Assembly (NCBI GenBank): GCA_018524725.1 | Contig: JAEUWP010000414.1 | Coordinates: 62,001-126,000 of the forward strand | From: Podaxis mareebaensis | Lineage: Eukaryota; Basidiomycota; Agaricomycetes; Agaricales; Agaricaceae | DNA length: 64,000 nucleotides | Direction: 5' to 3' | Part shown: piece by piece, positions 1 through 10,284 of the stretch | Layout: the number at the start of each line of letters is the position of its first letter | Position numbering within the stretch: the first letter of the stretch is position 1 | The notes under the pieces: generated by a model | Database searches by the model: none | What the model was told of the DNA's origin: nothing | The model's input: the letters and a program-made list of their open reading frames with translations, nothing else | Made by a program: the position numbers and the translations under genes

Positions 1-927
1 CCTTCACACATTACCTCTGACCGTGGTTCTGAGTTCATATCACACTTCTTCCATTCCCTTGGTCAAGCTCTCGACATGAAGCTTCACTATACTTCCAGAT
101 ACCATCCCGAAGGTGACGGACAGACAGAACGAACTAACCAGACCTTGGAACAGTACCTCCGCATTTATTGCAACTATCAACAGGACAACTGGGCTGAACT
201 CCTTCCGATTGCCAAGTTTGCATTCAACAATGCCCCGAGTGCAACTACGGGTATCTCTCCCTTCTTTGTGAACAAAGGTTACCATCCAAATATCACTGTT
301 CATCCTGAACGTGATCTTGCTTCCGCTCGTGCCCGACAATTCGCTGTGGACCTTGATGAGCTTCACACTACTCTGAAATCTGAGATTGCTCACGCCCAGC
401 ACAGATACCAAGTTTCCGCCGACTCCTGTCGCCTTCCGGCTCCCAATTTCAAGGTCAGAGACAAGGTATTCGTCAAAGTGCAATTCTTCCATACTACGAG
501 GCCTTCGAAGAAGCTTTCCGAGAAGTACCTAGGTCCCTACGAGATCATCTCCCAGGCTGGCTCACACTTGTTCACAATCTGACTACCCGATTCCATGCGT
601 GCTGTCCATCCTGTCTTCCATGTCTCTATGCTCAAGCCCGCCACTCTGAACCTGATTCTGAATTGTACTGAACCTGCTCCTACACCCGTTATTATCGACG
701 GTGAACCTGAATACAAAATTGCTCAGATCATCGACTCGAAAATCGATCGTCACAGGGCATGCAAGTTATTGTACAAGGTTATCTGGTTAGGTTATGAGGA
801 TACCGACGAGGAATCCTCCTGGCTTCCTGCTACGGAGCTAGAACATGCCACTGAACTTGTAGCCGACTTCCATGCTGCTTATCCCACAAAGCCTGGTCCT
901 CTTTCCGCTCTCACACTTTCGCGCTAA
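1..927 (+). pseudogene. pol: G1 copy A pol, integrase core to chromodomain
   Basis: C-terminal end of a Ty3/gypsy Pol polyprotein that inserts the retroelement cDNA into chromatin. Read in frame 1 from the window edge it shows the second integrase aspartate in TSDRGSEF, the catalytic glutamate region GDGQTERTNQTLEQ, a GPY/F-like segment (KYLGPYEI) and a chromodomain near 715-890 ending in ELEHATELVADFHAAYP. A TGA at 580-582 interrupts the frame; copy B has CAA at this codon, and both are explained by an ancestral CGA arginine. The frame then stays open to the TAA at 925-927. Chromodomains of this type steer integration toward modified histones in characterised chromoviruses; that role is inferred here. 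Confidence 0.92.
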
Positions 928-1148
928 GTTTCCATTTCTATTGTTGTTTTCAATTAATATTCTTTTCCTTATTAGTTCCCGATTTTTGTTTTCATTTTCA
1001 TTTTCTTATTTTCACACTTCCCGGGACCAAGACAAAATGTTTTCATTCATACTCGCAAATATTCCGATGACAATGCAGTACTACATTCCAAGAAAACGAA
1101 CGAACTCTGCACAAGGGCACTAGGAGGCGAGGGGACTCATGCGCCCTT

Positions 1149-2347
1149 TCAGACCCGCCTCAACGAACCTCCTCCATGTCCCTCCGGATCCTCCTGACAA
1201 CGCACCAGCTCGAGATCCCGCATCATCTCCATGTTCCACTCCATCGTCGCCTGCATCGCTTCCGTCGCCTCTGTGTTCCGATCCATTGCCTCCACTGTCC
1301 GATCCGTCGAGTGCGTGATAGTCCACTGCAGTGATTGATTCGACTCGATGCCCCACTCCAGAGTGGTCTGCAGATGGTCGATCACCTGCTGATTCTGGTT
1401 GTGCGACTCCCATATCATTGCCAGCTCGTCAGAGAACCACTCGATCATAGAGCTGAGGTATTTCATCTCCTGCGCACGCTGGTGGGATTGCGGAGACGAG
1501 GGGGACTATCTTTTCATCAGCTTTCATTATTCCCTGTACCGGATGCACTCACCAGAGACAGCTCCCACCTGGCTTCGGCCTCCTTGTGCTGAGGACTCTT
1601 AATTGGTATCGGAGCTGGCTGAGAAAACGATGACGGGGTCCAAGTGACTGCTGAAGAGCTCAATGGAGTCCACGCCATTGTAGATGCAGGTGGCGAGAAG
1701 GCTGGAGTTGTTAACCCAACCAGATTTCTGAAACCACTCCTCCCAGAGCTCAACACCGCGCCCGATGTCACTCCCGAAGCCACCGATGATCCCCCAGTCT
1801 TCTTCCTAGGCGCAGGCGGCACCGTTGACCTCGTACCCCCAGATAGATCGCACCCAATGTGTCCCTGCTTGCATTCGTTACAGGCTGTCCCCAGATACCC
1901 GTGACACACCAATCCCTTCTCCGAGCACCTCTTACACGGCACTGGCAGGATACCTCCCTTGCCCGCTCCCGAGCTCGAACCACCCAATCGCGAAGGCATG
2001 GGCAGAACCACGACATGCGACATTGTAGGACCCAATGGAACTACTCGTTGCGAACTCCGTAACGCCCGCTGACCGATTTGCATGCTCGGAGCTGGCATAT
2101 CTGGCCCTTCATCGTCATCGTCCTCCTCCGGACTCTCTGCTCGTTTACTCTTCGACTTCTTCTTCGTCTTTTCCCACACAGCCACTTGACTACCTTCTGA
2201 CTCCCGATGACGCTTGCTCGCATCTCTGCTTTCACTCACATCGACTTCCATAGCTGCCGAGGACTCGTCCGGGAACCCAAGCATCGCACGTTGCTCTGGG
2301 GTGAGCTTGCTGAGGTCGACAGTGACTTGGCTGGGCTGGGAAGGCAT
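1149..2347 (-). CDS. Antisense Zn2Cys6-like, coiled-coil protein of G1 (copy A, intact after splicing)
   Basis: A gene on the strand opposite to pol, between the chromodomain and the 3' LTR. Exon 1 is 2347-1553 and exon 2 is 1505-1149, separated by a 47-bp intron (1552-1506) with GTGAGT donor, CTGAT branch-like motif and TAG acceptor; splicing keeps the frame and gives about 383 aa. The N-terminus (MPSQPSQVTVDLSKLTPEQR) leads into an acidic/basic stretch with an NLS-like KKKSKSKR. Around residues 138-166 lies a cysteine cluster spaced CX2CX6CX7CX2CX6C, matching fungal Zn2Cys6 binuclear domains. Exon 2 encodes a polar coiled coil. An in-frame upstream ATG (2428) would add 27 residues; I chose 2347 because the related G2 gene starts similarly. 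Function is unknown; a nuclear DNA-binding regulator is inference. This copy has no internal stop, unlike copy B. Confidence 0.68.
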
Positions 2348-2477
2348 GAGGGTATGAAGGGAAGGCTGGAACAAAAATTTTTTCAATGAGTTCCAACCCA
2401 GATACATGTTTTGATGACTCCTGATCACTTAGGCTTCGTTTCTGAGTCAGCTGCCTCAAGGCCTCGAGGGCTCAGCC

Positions 2478-2492
2478 TTAAGGGGGGAATAC
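2478..2492 (+). promoter_or_regulatory. Polypurine tract of G1 copy A
   Basis: TTAAGGGGGGAATAC directly abuts the TG of the 3' LTR, the position where plus-strand DNA synthesis is primed in LTR retrotransposons. The same sequence precedes the 3' LTR of copy B and, with one base fewer, that of G2. Confidence 0.75.
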
Positions 2493-3183
2493 TGTCACAA
2501 CCACTCGCACGCATCTGCACTTACTTTCCCATGCTTATCCGATGTCTGAAAATCCGATATCCAATGTTCCAATTTCGCATGACTCCGATCTGCTCGTTCT
2601 GTTGATGGATTTCTGTCCACCCTGTTATCCGAACAGGCAGGTGCACACACTCAGTCACTCACGACCACTGCAACGAGTGTTGTTCATTCGCTTTTCCTTT
2701 ATCGTCTTGGATCCTTTACCCTTGCCTCGGTCCATTTGTTCCTTGCTTCTGTTCTATGTTTTATTACATTCTGAACAGCCTCCTTTCCATTCTGCCTCCA
2801 TACCTGTACCTTCCGTGCGCTTCTAGTTTCTGCTTTACCTCTGAAATGTTTTACCCATTTGTACTCACTTTTGTTCTCCAGTTATTTTCCTGTTCCCCGT
2901 TTCCGGTTCTCAACGCGTATTTAAGCATAGTAGTTTCCTGTATCTGTTTCCTCAGTCTGAATATCAACTTCGTTATCCTCTTCCTCCTCTGTTCTGCTCG
3001 TCAGCCCTCTGGGTCGTCTTCTGACCACTCCTGTTGCTCGTCCACACTCTGTCTCTCGTTCCCTCCGCCTCTGGGTTCCGTCTCTGTCCAAATCAGACCA
3101 ACACGATACTGGAAGGGCACAGCACATAAGCTGAGGCCAAGGTCCGCTCCCTGACACCCTAGGCACCTGTCCGGAATGTAACA
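2493..3183 (+). repeat. 3' LTR of G1 copy A
   Basis: 691 bp beginning TGTCACAACC and ending GGAATGTAACA (TG...CA). Two more copies, also exactly 691 bp, occur at 4280-4970 and 11865-12555 on the other strand. A TATA-like TATTTAAG occurs near 2918-2925 in the expected orientation. Bases differing among the three copies are mainly transitions at CpG. Confidence 0.93.
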
Positions 3184-4279
3184 ATGGGTCAGGGGAACTA
3201 CAATGTCAGAATAACCATGAATAAAACAGTGGTAGAAGTTAGCGAAACCTAGGAAGGACTGAATGTCCTTGACTTTCTTTGGCTCAGGCCAATCTTGAAT
3301 GATCTTGACTTTGTCTTTGGACATCTTGAGACCATCTGGGGACAAGATGTAACCAAGGTATTCAACCGCTTCTGAATGGAACTCGCACTTGTCCACTCGC
3401 GTGTACAAGCCGTGCTTGCAGAGCTGACGGAGGACTTCCTGGACATGTTGCTTATGTTGGGAGATGTCATCTGAGTAGATCAGTATATCATCAAGATAGA
3501 TAGTGACACATACGTCTAATAGATCACCAAAGATGTCGTTCATGAAGCACTGGAAAGCTGCTGGAGCATTGGTGAGTCTGAATGGCATAACCATCCATTC
3601 AAAGGACCCGTAGCGGGTCCAGAAGGCAGTTTTCCACTTGTCTCCCTCAGCTATCCGGATGAGGTGATAGGCGTGATGGAGATCTATCTTGGTGTAGATG
3701 CGAGCCTTGTGAGGAGAATCAAGGAGGTTGGAAATCAGGGGAAGGGGATAACAGTCTTTCTTGGTGATCTTGTTGAGTCCACAGAAGTCGATGCAAAGGT
3801 GGAGAGAGCCATCTTTCTTGCAGACGAAGAGGACTGGAGCACCATGTGGAGAGGTTGACAGATGAATGAAGCCAATGGACAAGTGTTCATCAATAAATTC
3901 CCTTAATGCTTCCAGCTCAACCTGGGATAGAGAGTAAATGGTCCCGATAGGAGGACTAGCACCCTCTTCCAGATTGATTTTAAGGTCATATGGATGATGT
4001 GGAGGCAACATATCCACACAGACCTTGCTGAAGACGTCGGTGAATTTGTGATACTCTGAGGGAACATTTGACAAATCAATGGGCTCAGAGGGCTGAGCAG
4101 ACCTAGCGGAGACAGATGGAGAACAGATGTTGAAAGTAAAGGAAACTGAACCAGGAAGGCAAGACACACGCAGGAAGGCTGCAGCACTGATCAGGCTAAT
4201 ATGAGGATGAAGCAGAGGTGAATTGGACAGAGCAGAGGAATCAGATGCAGAGGACAGAGGGACCAGATCAGAGGTGGAG
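3184..4279 (-). pseudogene. pol: G2 pol fragment (protease C-term to reverse transcriptase)
   Basis: A 1.1-kb slice of the G2 element, closely matching 59834-60925 on the same strand. It is open from about 4279 through to the LTR boundary and encodes the end of the protease linker and most of a Ty3/gypsy reverse transcriptase, with the catalytic motif [12 protein letters not shown] and the strings [18 protein letters not shown] and [18 protein letters not shown]. It starts abruptly at one G1 LTR and ends abruptly at another, so it is the piece of a G2 element left between two G1 insertions in opposite orientation. It cannot work alone. Confidence 0.9.
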
Positions 4280-4970
4280 TGTTACGTTCCAGACAGGCGC
4301 CTAGGGCATCAGGGAGCAGACCTCAGCCTCAGCTTATGTGCTGTGCCCTTCCGGTATTGCGTTGGTCTGATTTGGACAGAGACGGAACCCGGAGGCAGAG
4401 GGAACGAGGGACAGAGTGCGGACGAGCAGCAGGAGTGGTCGGAAGACGACCCAGAGGACTGACGAGCAGAACAGAGGAGGAAGAGGATAACGAAGTTGAT
4501 ATTCAGACTGAGGAAACGGATACAGGAAACTACTACGCTTAAATACACGTCGAGAACCGGAAACGGGGAACAGGAAAATAACTGGAGAACAAAAGTGAGT
4601 ACAAATGGGTAAAACATTTCAGAGGTAAAGCAGAAACTAGAAGTGTGCGGAAGGTACAGGTATGGAGGTGGAATGGAAAGGAGGCTGTTCAGAATGTAAT
4701 AAAACATAGAACAGAAGCAAGGAACAAATGGACCGAGGCAAGGGTAAAGGATCCAAGACGATAAAGGAAAAGCGAATGAACAACACTCGTTGCAGTGGTC
4801 GTGAGCGACCGAGTGCGCGCACCTGCCTGTTCGGATAACAGGGCGGACGGAAATCCATCAACGGAACGAGCGGATCGGAGTCGTGCAAAATCAGAACATC
4901 AGATATCGGATTTTCGGACATCGGATAAGTGCGGGAAAGTAAGTGTGGATGCATGCGAGCGGTTGTGACA
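4280..4970 (-). repeat. 3' LTR of G1 copy B
   Basis: 691 bp. On the minus strand it begins TGTCACAACC at 4970 and ends in ACGTAACA at 4280. It faces the 3' LTR of copy A across the G2 fragment, so the two copies form a large inverted repeat. Confidence 0.93.
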
Positions 4971-4985
4971 GTATTCCCCCCTTAA
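4971..4985 (-). promoter_or_regulatory. Polypurine tract of G1 copy B
   Basis: On the minus strand TTAAGGGGGGAATAC sits immediately before the 3' LTR, identical to copy A. Confidence 0.75.
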
Positions 4986-5115
4986 GGCCGAGCCCTCGAG
5001 GCCTTGAGGCGGCTGACTTGGAAACGAAGCCTAAGTGATCAGGAGTCATCAAAACGTGTATCCGGGTTGGAACTCATTGAAAAAATTTTTGTTCCAGCCT
5101 TCCCTTCATACCCTC

Positions 5116-6328
5116 ATGCCTTCCCAGCCCAGCCAAGTCACTGTCGACCTCAGCAAGCTCACCCCAGAGCAACGTGCGATGCTCGGGTTCCCGGACGAGT
5201 CCTCGGCGGCTATGGAAGTCGATGTGAGTGAAGGCGGAGATGCGAGCAAGCGTCGTCGGGAGTCGGAAGGTAGTCAAGCGGCTGTGAGGGAAAAGACGAA
5301 GAAGAAGTCGAAGAGTAAGCGAGCGGAAAGTCTGGAGGAGGAAGATGACAATGAAGGGCCAGATACGCCAGCTCCGAGCGTGCAAATCGGTCAGCGGGCG
5401 TTATGGAGTTCGCAACGAGTAGTTCCGTTGGGTCCTACAATGTCGCATGTCGCGGTTCCGCCCATGCCTTCATGATCGGGTGGTTCGAGCTCGGGAGCGG
5501 GTGAGGGAGGTATCCTGCCAGTGCCATGTAAAAGGTGCTCGGAGAAGGGATTGGTGTGTCGTGGGTATCCAGGGACGGCCTGTAACGAGTGCAAGCAGGG
5601 ACATGTTGGGTGCGATCTATCCGGGGGTACAAGGTCAACGGTGCCACCTGCACCTAGGAAGAAGACTGGGGGATCGTCAGTGGCTTCGGGAGTGACATTG
5701 GGCGCAGCGTTGAGCTCTGGGAGGAGTGGCTTCGGACATCCGGTCAGGTTAACAACTCTGGCCTTTTCGCCACCTGCATCTACAATGGCGTGGACTCCCT
5801 CGAGCTCTTCAGTGGTCGCTTGGACCCCGTCGTCGTTCTCTCAGCCAGCTCCGATACCAATTAAGAGTCCTCAGCACGAGGAGGCCGAAGCCGGGCGGGA
5901 GCTGTCTCTGGTAAGTGCATCCGGTACAGGAAATAATGAAAGCTGACGAAATCCGATAGTCCCCCTTGTCTCTGCAATCCTGCCAACATGTGCGGGAGAT
6001 GAAATACCTCGGCTCTATGATCGAGCGGTTCTCTGACAAGCTGGCAATGATGCGGGAGTTGCACAACCAGAATCAGCAGGCAATCGACCGTCTGCAGACC
6101 ACTCTGGAGCGGGGTATCGAGTCAAATCAATCGCTACAGCGGACTATCACGCGCTCAACAGATCGGACGGTGGAGGCGATGGATCGGAACACGGAGGCGA
6201 CAGAAGCGATGCGGGCAACGATGGAGCAGAACATGGAGATGATGCGGGATCTCGAGCTGGTGCGTCGTCAAGAGGATCCGGAGGGACGCGGAGGAGGTTC
6301 ATCGAGGTGGGTCCGAAAAGGCCTGTGA
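5116..6328 (+). pseudogene. Antisense Zn2Cys6-like, coiled-coil gene of G1 (copy B, one stop)
   Basis: The same antisense gene as at 1149-2347, here on the plus strand inside a minus-strand element. Exon 1 is 5116-5910 and exon 2 is 5960-6328, with a 49-bp intron (5911-5959) carrying GTAAGT, GCTGACG and ATAG; the frame is kept across it. The cysteine cluster (5527 onward) is CX2CX6CX7CX2CX6C and exon 2 gives a coiled coil rich in E, R, M and Q. A TGA at 5473-5475 cuts the frame where copy A has CGA (Arg), again a CpG change. The gene ends 210 bp from the convergent end of pol, and its start is only 145 bp inside the LTR, so LTR-driven antisense transcription is plausible but inferred. Confidence 0.65.
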
Positions 6329-6538
6329 GTCCCCTCGCCTCCTAGTGCCCTCGTGCAGAAGTTCGTTCGTTTTCTTTGAATTTAGTACTGCATTGTTGTC
6401 GGAATGTTTGCGAATATGAATGAACATTTTGTCTTGGTCCCGGGAAGTGTGAAAAAATAAGAAAATGAAAATGAAAATGAAAATCGGAAACTAATAAGGA
6501 AAAGAATATTAATTGAAAACAACAATAGAAATGGAAAC

Positions 6539-9500
6539 TTAGCGCGAAAGTGTGAGAGCGGAAAGAGGACCAGGCTTTGCGGGGTAAGCAGCATGGAAGT
6601 CGGCTACAAGTTCAGTGGCGTGTTCTAGCTCCGTAGCGGGTAGCCAGGAGGATTCCTTGTCAGTATCCTCATAACCTAACCAGATAACCTTGTACAATAA
6701 CTTGCATGCCCTGCGACGATTGATTTTCGAGTCGATGATCTGAGCAATTTCATATTCGGGTTCGCCATCGATAATAACGGGTGCAGGAGCAGGTTCAGTA
6801 TGATTCGGAATCGGGTTCGGAGTGGCGGGCTCGAGCATAGAGACATGGAAGACGGGATGGACAGCGCGCATGGAATCGGGTAGTTGGATTGTGAATGAGT
6901 GCGAGCCGGCCTGGGAGATGATCTCGTAGGGACCTAGGTACTTCTCGGAAAGCTTCTTCGAAGGCCTCGTAGTATGGAAGAATTGTGCTTTGACGAATAC
7001 CTTGTCTCCGACCTTGAAATCGGGAGCCGGAAGGCGACGGGAGTCAGCAGAAACTTGGTATCTGCGCTGGGCGTGAGCAATCTCGGATTTCAGAGTAGTG
7101 TGAAGCTCATCAAGGTCCACAGCGAATTGTCGGGTGCGGGCGGAAGCAAGATCACGTTCGGGATGAACAGTGATATTTGGATGGTAACCTTTGTTCGCAA
7201 AGAAGGGAGAGATACCCGTAGTTGCGCTCGGGGCATTGTTGAATGCAAACTCAGCAATCGGAAGGAGTTCGGCCCAGTTGTCCTGTTGATAATTGCAATA
7301 AATGCGGAGGTACTGTTCCAAGGTCTGGTTAGTTCGTTCTGTCTGTCCATCACCTTCGGGATGGTATCCGGAAGTATAGTGAAGCTTCATGTCGAGAGCT
7401 TGACCAAGGGAATGGAAGAAGTGTGATACGAACTCGGAACCACGGTCGGAGGTAACATGTGAAGGAACACCGTGCTTGGAAAATACATGTAGGACGAATA
7501 ATCAGGTGAGCTCGGCGGAAGTGATGGTATCATGCGTCGGAACAAAGATTGCTTGCTTCGTGAGGCGGTCAATGATTACGAGGATAGTGTCGTAACCGGA
7601 GGAAGAGGGAAGTTTCTCGATAAAGTCCATGGAAATTGAGTCCCAGGGGCGTTCGGGGATTGGAAGCTGCTTGAGGTTCCCATATGGCCAATGACGTTGG
7701 GGTTTGGATCACATGCATGTCACGCAACTCTTGCAGAACTCCTTGACAAAGTCTCGGATGCCAGGCCACGTATAATCGCGTCGGATCAGTTCTAGGGTTT
7801 TGTTCTGGCCGAAATGACCAGCTAGAGCGTGGTTGTGGTGGTACTGCAAGATGCGGAGGCGGAGGTTGTCGGAGTCGGGTACATAGATCCTGTCATCAAG
7901 TCGTAAGAAGCCATCGGAATCTACAGACCAACATCCTTCGGGGTTAGCGAGGTGCTCAGCTGCAATCGGGTCATTAGGAAGGGCAGTGAGGATATCGGAA
8001 TGGAGTTTAAATGTATCCATGACCACAGCAGCACGAAGGGTCGGGGTGTAGAGGTAGGTAGCGCGGACGGAGGCAGCAAGCTGTTCTTGAGTGAATACGG
8101 GCCGGAAATTGTGCGGATTGACCACTGAGTAGTCGCTATTCCCCCCTTTAGGGTAGACGTCCCATCGTCTAGTCAAAGTGTCCGGTTTTGTTCCGAGGTG
8201 ACCAGGGCGGAAGCGGATGACAAGGTTGAATTGGGAAAGATATTCGGACCAGCGGGCTTGGCATCGGGTCAAAACCTTCGTGGTACAAAAATACTCGAGG
8301 TTCTTGTGATCTGTGATGATGTCTATCGGAAGAGCAGAGCCTTCGAGATAATGTCGCCAAATGCAGAAGGCTTCGAAGATCGCCAAGAGTTCCTTGTCAT
8401 GGGTGTCATAATTGAGCTCAGAAGTGGAAAATGTGTGGGAGTGGAACGCTATGGGATGTATATCGCCATCCGGAGCGACGATGGAGAGAATTGCAGCTAG
8501 GGCGTAGTCGGAAGTGTCAGTCTCGACGATGATTTGGGAGTCGGGGATCCAATGAGTGAGAACCGGAGCAGTGGTGAAGGCTTCCTTGAGGGTGTTGAAC
8601 GATTTGCAGGCTTCATCACTGAAATTCCATGTAGTACCTTTCCGGGTGAGACGGGTAAGCGGAACAACGATGTCGGAGTACGCATGGATGAAACGGCGGT
8701 AGAAATTTGCAAACCCAAGGAAAGACTGAATATCTTTAACCTTCTTCGGCTCGGGCCACTCCTGGATGATCTTGACCTTGTCCTCAGACATCTTGAGACC
8801 CTCGGGAGATAGAATGTAACCAAGGTATTCAACAGTATCAGAGTCGAACTCGCATTTATCAGCGCGTGCGTAAAGACCATTTTTGCGAAGACGTTTGAGG
8901 ACCTCCCGGACATGCTTGCGGTGCTCGGACGGGTTGTCAGAATAGATCAGGATGTCGTCCAAATAGACAGTAATACACACATCAAGTAAATCCTTGAAGA
9001 TATCATTCATGAATCGTTGGAAAGCAGCAGGAGCGTTGGTAAGACCGAAAGGCATGACGAGCCATTCAAACGAGCCGTAGCGGGTTCGGAATGCGGTCTT
9101 CCATTCATCACCTTCAGTGATCTGGACCAAATGATAAGCGTGATGGAGATCAATCTTCGTATAAATGCGGGCCTTGTGGGGCGAGTCGAGGAGATTGGAA
9201 ATGAGAGGAAGTGGGTAACGATCCTTCTTGGTGATACGGTTGAGGCCTCGGAAATCGACACAAAGTCGGAGGGATCCATCTTTCTTCTTGACAAAAAGAA
9301 CAGGGGCGCCATGTGGAGAGGTGGAGGGATGGATAAAGCCTATTGACAAATGTTCATCAATAAACTCTCGGAGCGCTTCCAGCTTGACCTGCGATAACGA
9401 ATAAATCGTTCCGACTGGGGGAGAAGCACCCTCCTCTAGATTAATCTTGAGGTCAAAAGGACGGTGCGGAGGAAGGGAGTCAGCGCGGGCTTTGCTGAAA

Positions 9501-10279
9501 ACGTCGGCAAATTCGTGATACTCGGCGGGAACTTTGGAAAGATCGATAGGCTCTTCAGTGGAGGCAGCGGAAGCAGAAATGGCAGTGGAGCGGAGATTAA
9601 GGGCGAAGCGGTATGAACCCGGAAGACGCGAAGCACGCATGAATGCTGCAGCATTGATGAGACGGATGTCAGGCTTTGCAGGAGAGAAGAGAGTGGGGTC
9701 GGAGAACGGAGTCGGAGATGAAACCGGATCCAGGACAGTGGTAAGTGACTCCACTGAAACGGAGGACGCGCATACGGAAACAGAAGGTGCGAGATTTGCA
9801 TTGTCAGGGGCACGGAAAGTGATACAGCCCGAAACCCAATCAATCGATGGATTGTGGCGGGTGAGCCAGTCGTGTCCTAGAACCACTGAACAAGCAGAAT
9901 CAAGCCGGGTGACATACAGGTCAAGGTTCATACATTCACTGGTATCAAAGGTTACAGGAAGTGAAGCGGACTGAGTGATAAAGGAATTTGAAGAGCCATC
10001 AAATAAGCGAAGTTCCACTGGAGCGATAGATGAAGTTGGAATGTCAAATTTGCGCACTAAACCGGAGTCGATGAAACAGTGAGTAGAACCACTGTCAACA
10101 AGCGCGGTGACAAAGAAAGGAGAGTCGGATGAAGGAGAAGAAAATAGAGACGAAGTGAATTTGAGATACAAAGCATTAGGGTCGGAAAGAGCAGATGCAT
10201 TGAGGCGGAAACTCCCTGGTGCACAGAGGAGATCAACGCGGCCCCCAGTCTGTGCGGAGTCCTGAGGACCACCCTCTAT
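6539..10279 (-). pseudogene. pol: G1 copy B pol: protease, RT, RNase H, integrase, chromodomain
   Basis: A Ty3/gypsy Pol that copies element RNA to DNA and integrates it. Reading down the minus strand: aspartic protease with ALVDSGSTHCFID (about 10090); reverse transcriptase with [13 protein letters not shown] and [11 protein letters not shown] (about 8960-9060); RNase H starting IVETDTSDYALAAIL (about 8520); zinc-binding HHCC of integrase ending CKSCVTC (about 7720); integrase core with MDFIEKLP, TSDRGSEF and DGQTERTNQ; and a chromodomain (about 6600-6760). The frame opens -1 relative to gag at the A6 run near 10279. Only two stops break it, TGA at 7709-7711 and 7502-7504, both at positions where arginine is expected (CGA to TGA). 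RNA from an undamaged sister could presumably still mobilise it in trans. Confidence 0.95.
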
Positions 10280-10284
10280 TTTTT
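10276..10284 (-). promoter_or_regulatory. Likely -1 frameshift site between gag and pol (G1)
   Basis: On the minus strand gag ends ...AAA AAA TAG; the pol frame runs through the same A6 run one base back and stays open into the protease. The same arrangement (A7, then TAGAGGG) occurs in G2 at 61493-61502. Confidence 0.6.

Larger units (their letters stand above)
1..3183 (+). mobile_element. Ty3/gypsy chromovirus G1, copy A, 3' part
   Basis: The right-hand part of an LTR retrotransposon that starts before the window. In order it shows the integrase core and chromodomain of pol (1-927), an antisense gene (2347-1149), a polypurine tract (2478-2492) and a 691-bp 3' LTR (2493-3183). It is near-identical in layout to copy B on the opposite strand, position 1 matching about 7465. 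Differences between the copies are mostly C/T or G/A at CpG. The 3' flank is a piece of a related element (G2), so copy A was inserted into G2. Confidence 0.9.

Noticed and set aside
40..492. 150-codon minus-strand frame, also at 6974-7426 (+)
   Set aside because: Shadow of the integrase region; conserved only because pol is conserved.
2493..4970. The two facing LTRs as ends of one short element around 3184-4279
   Set aside because: The LTRs are inverted to each other and the interior belongs to G2, whose own LTRs are different (57219-57938).
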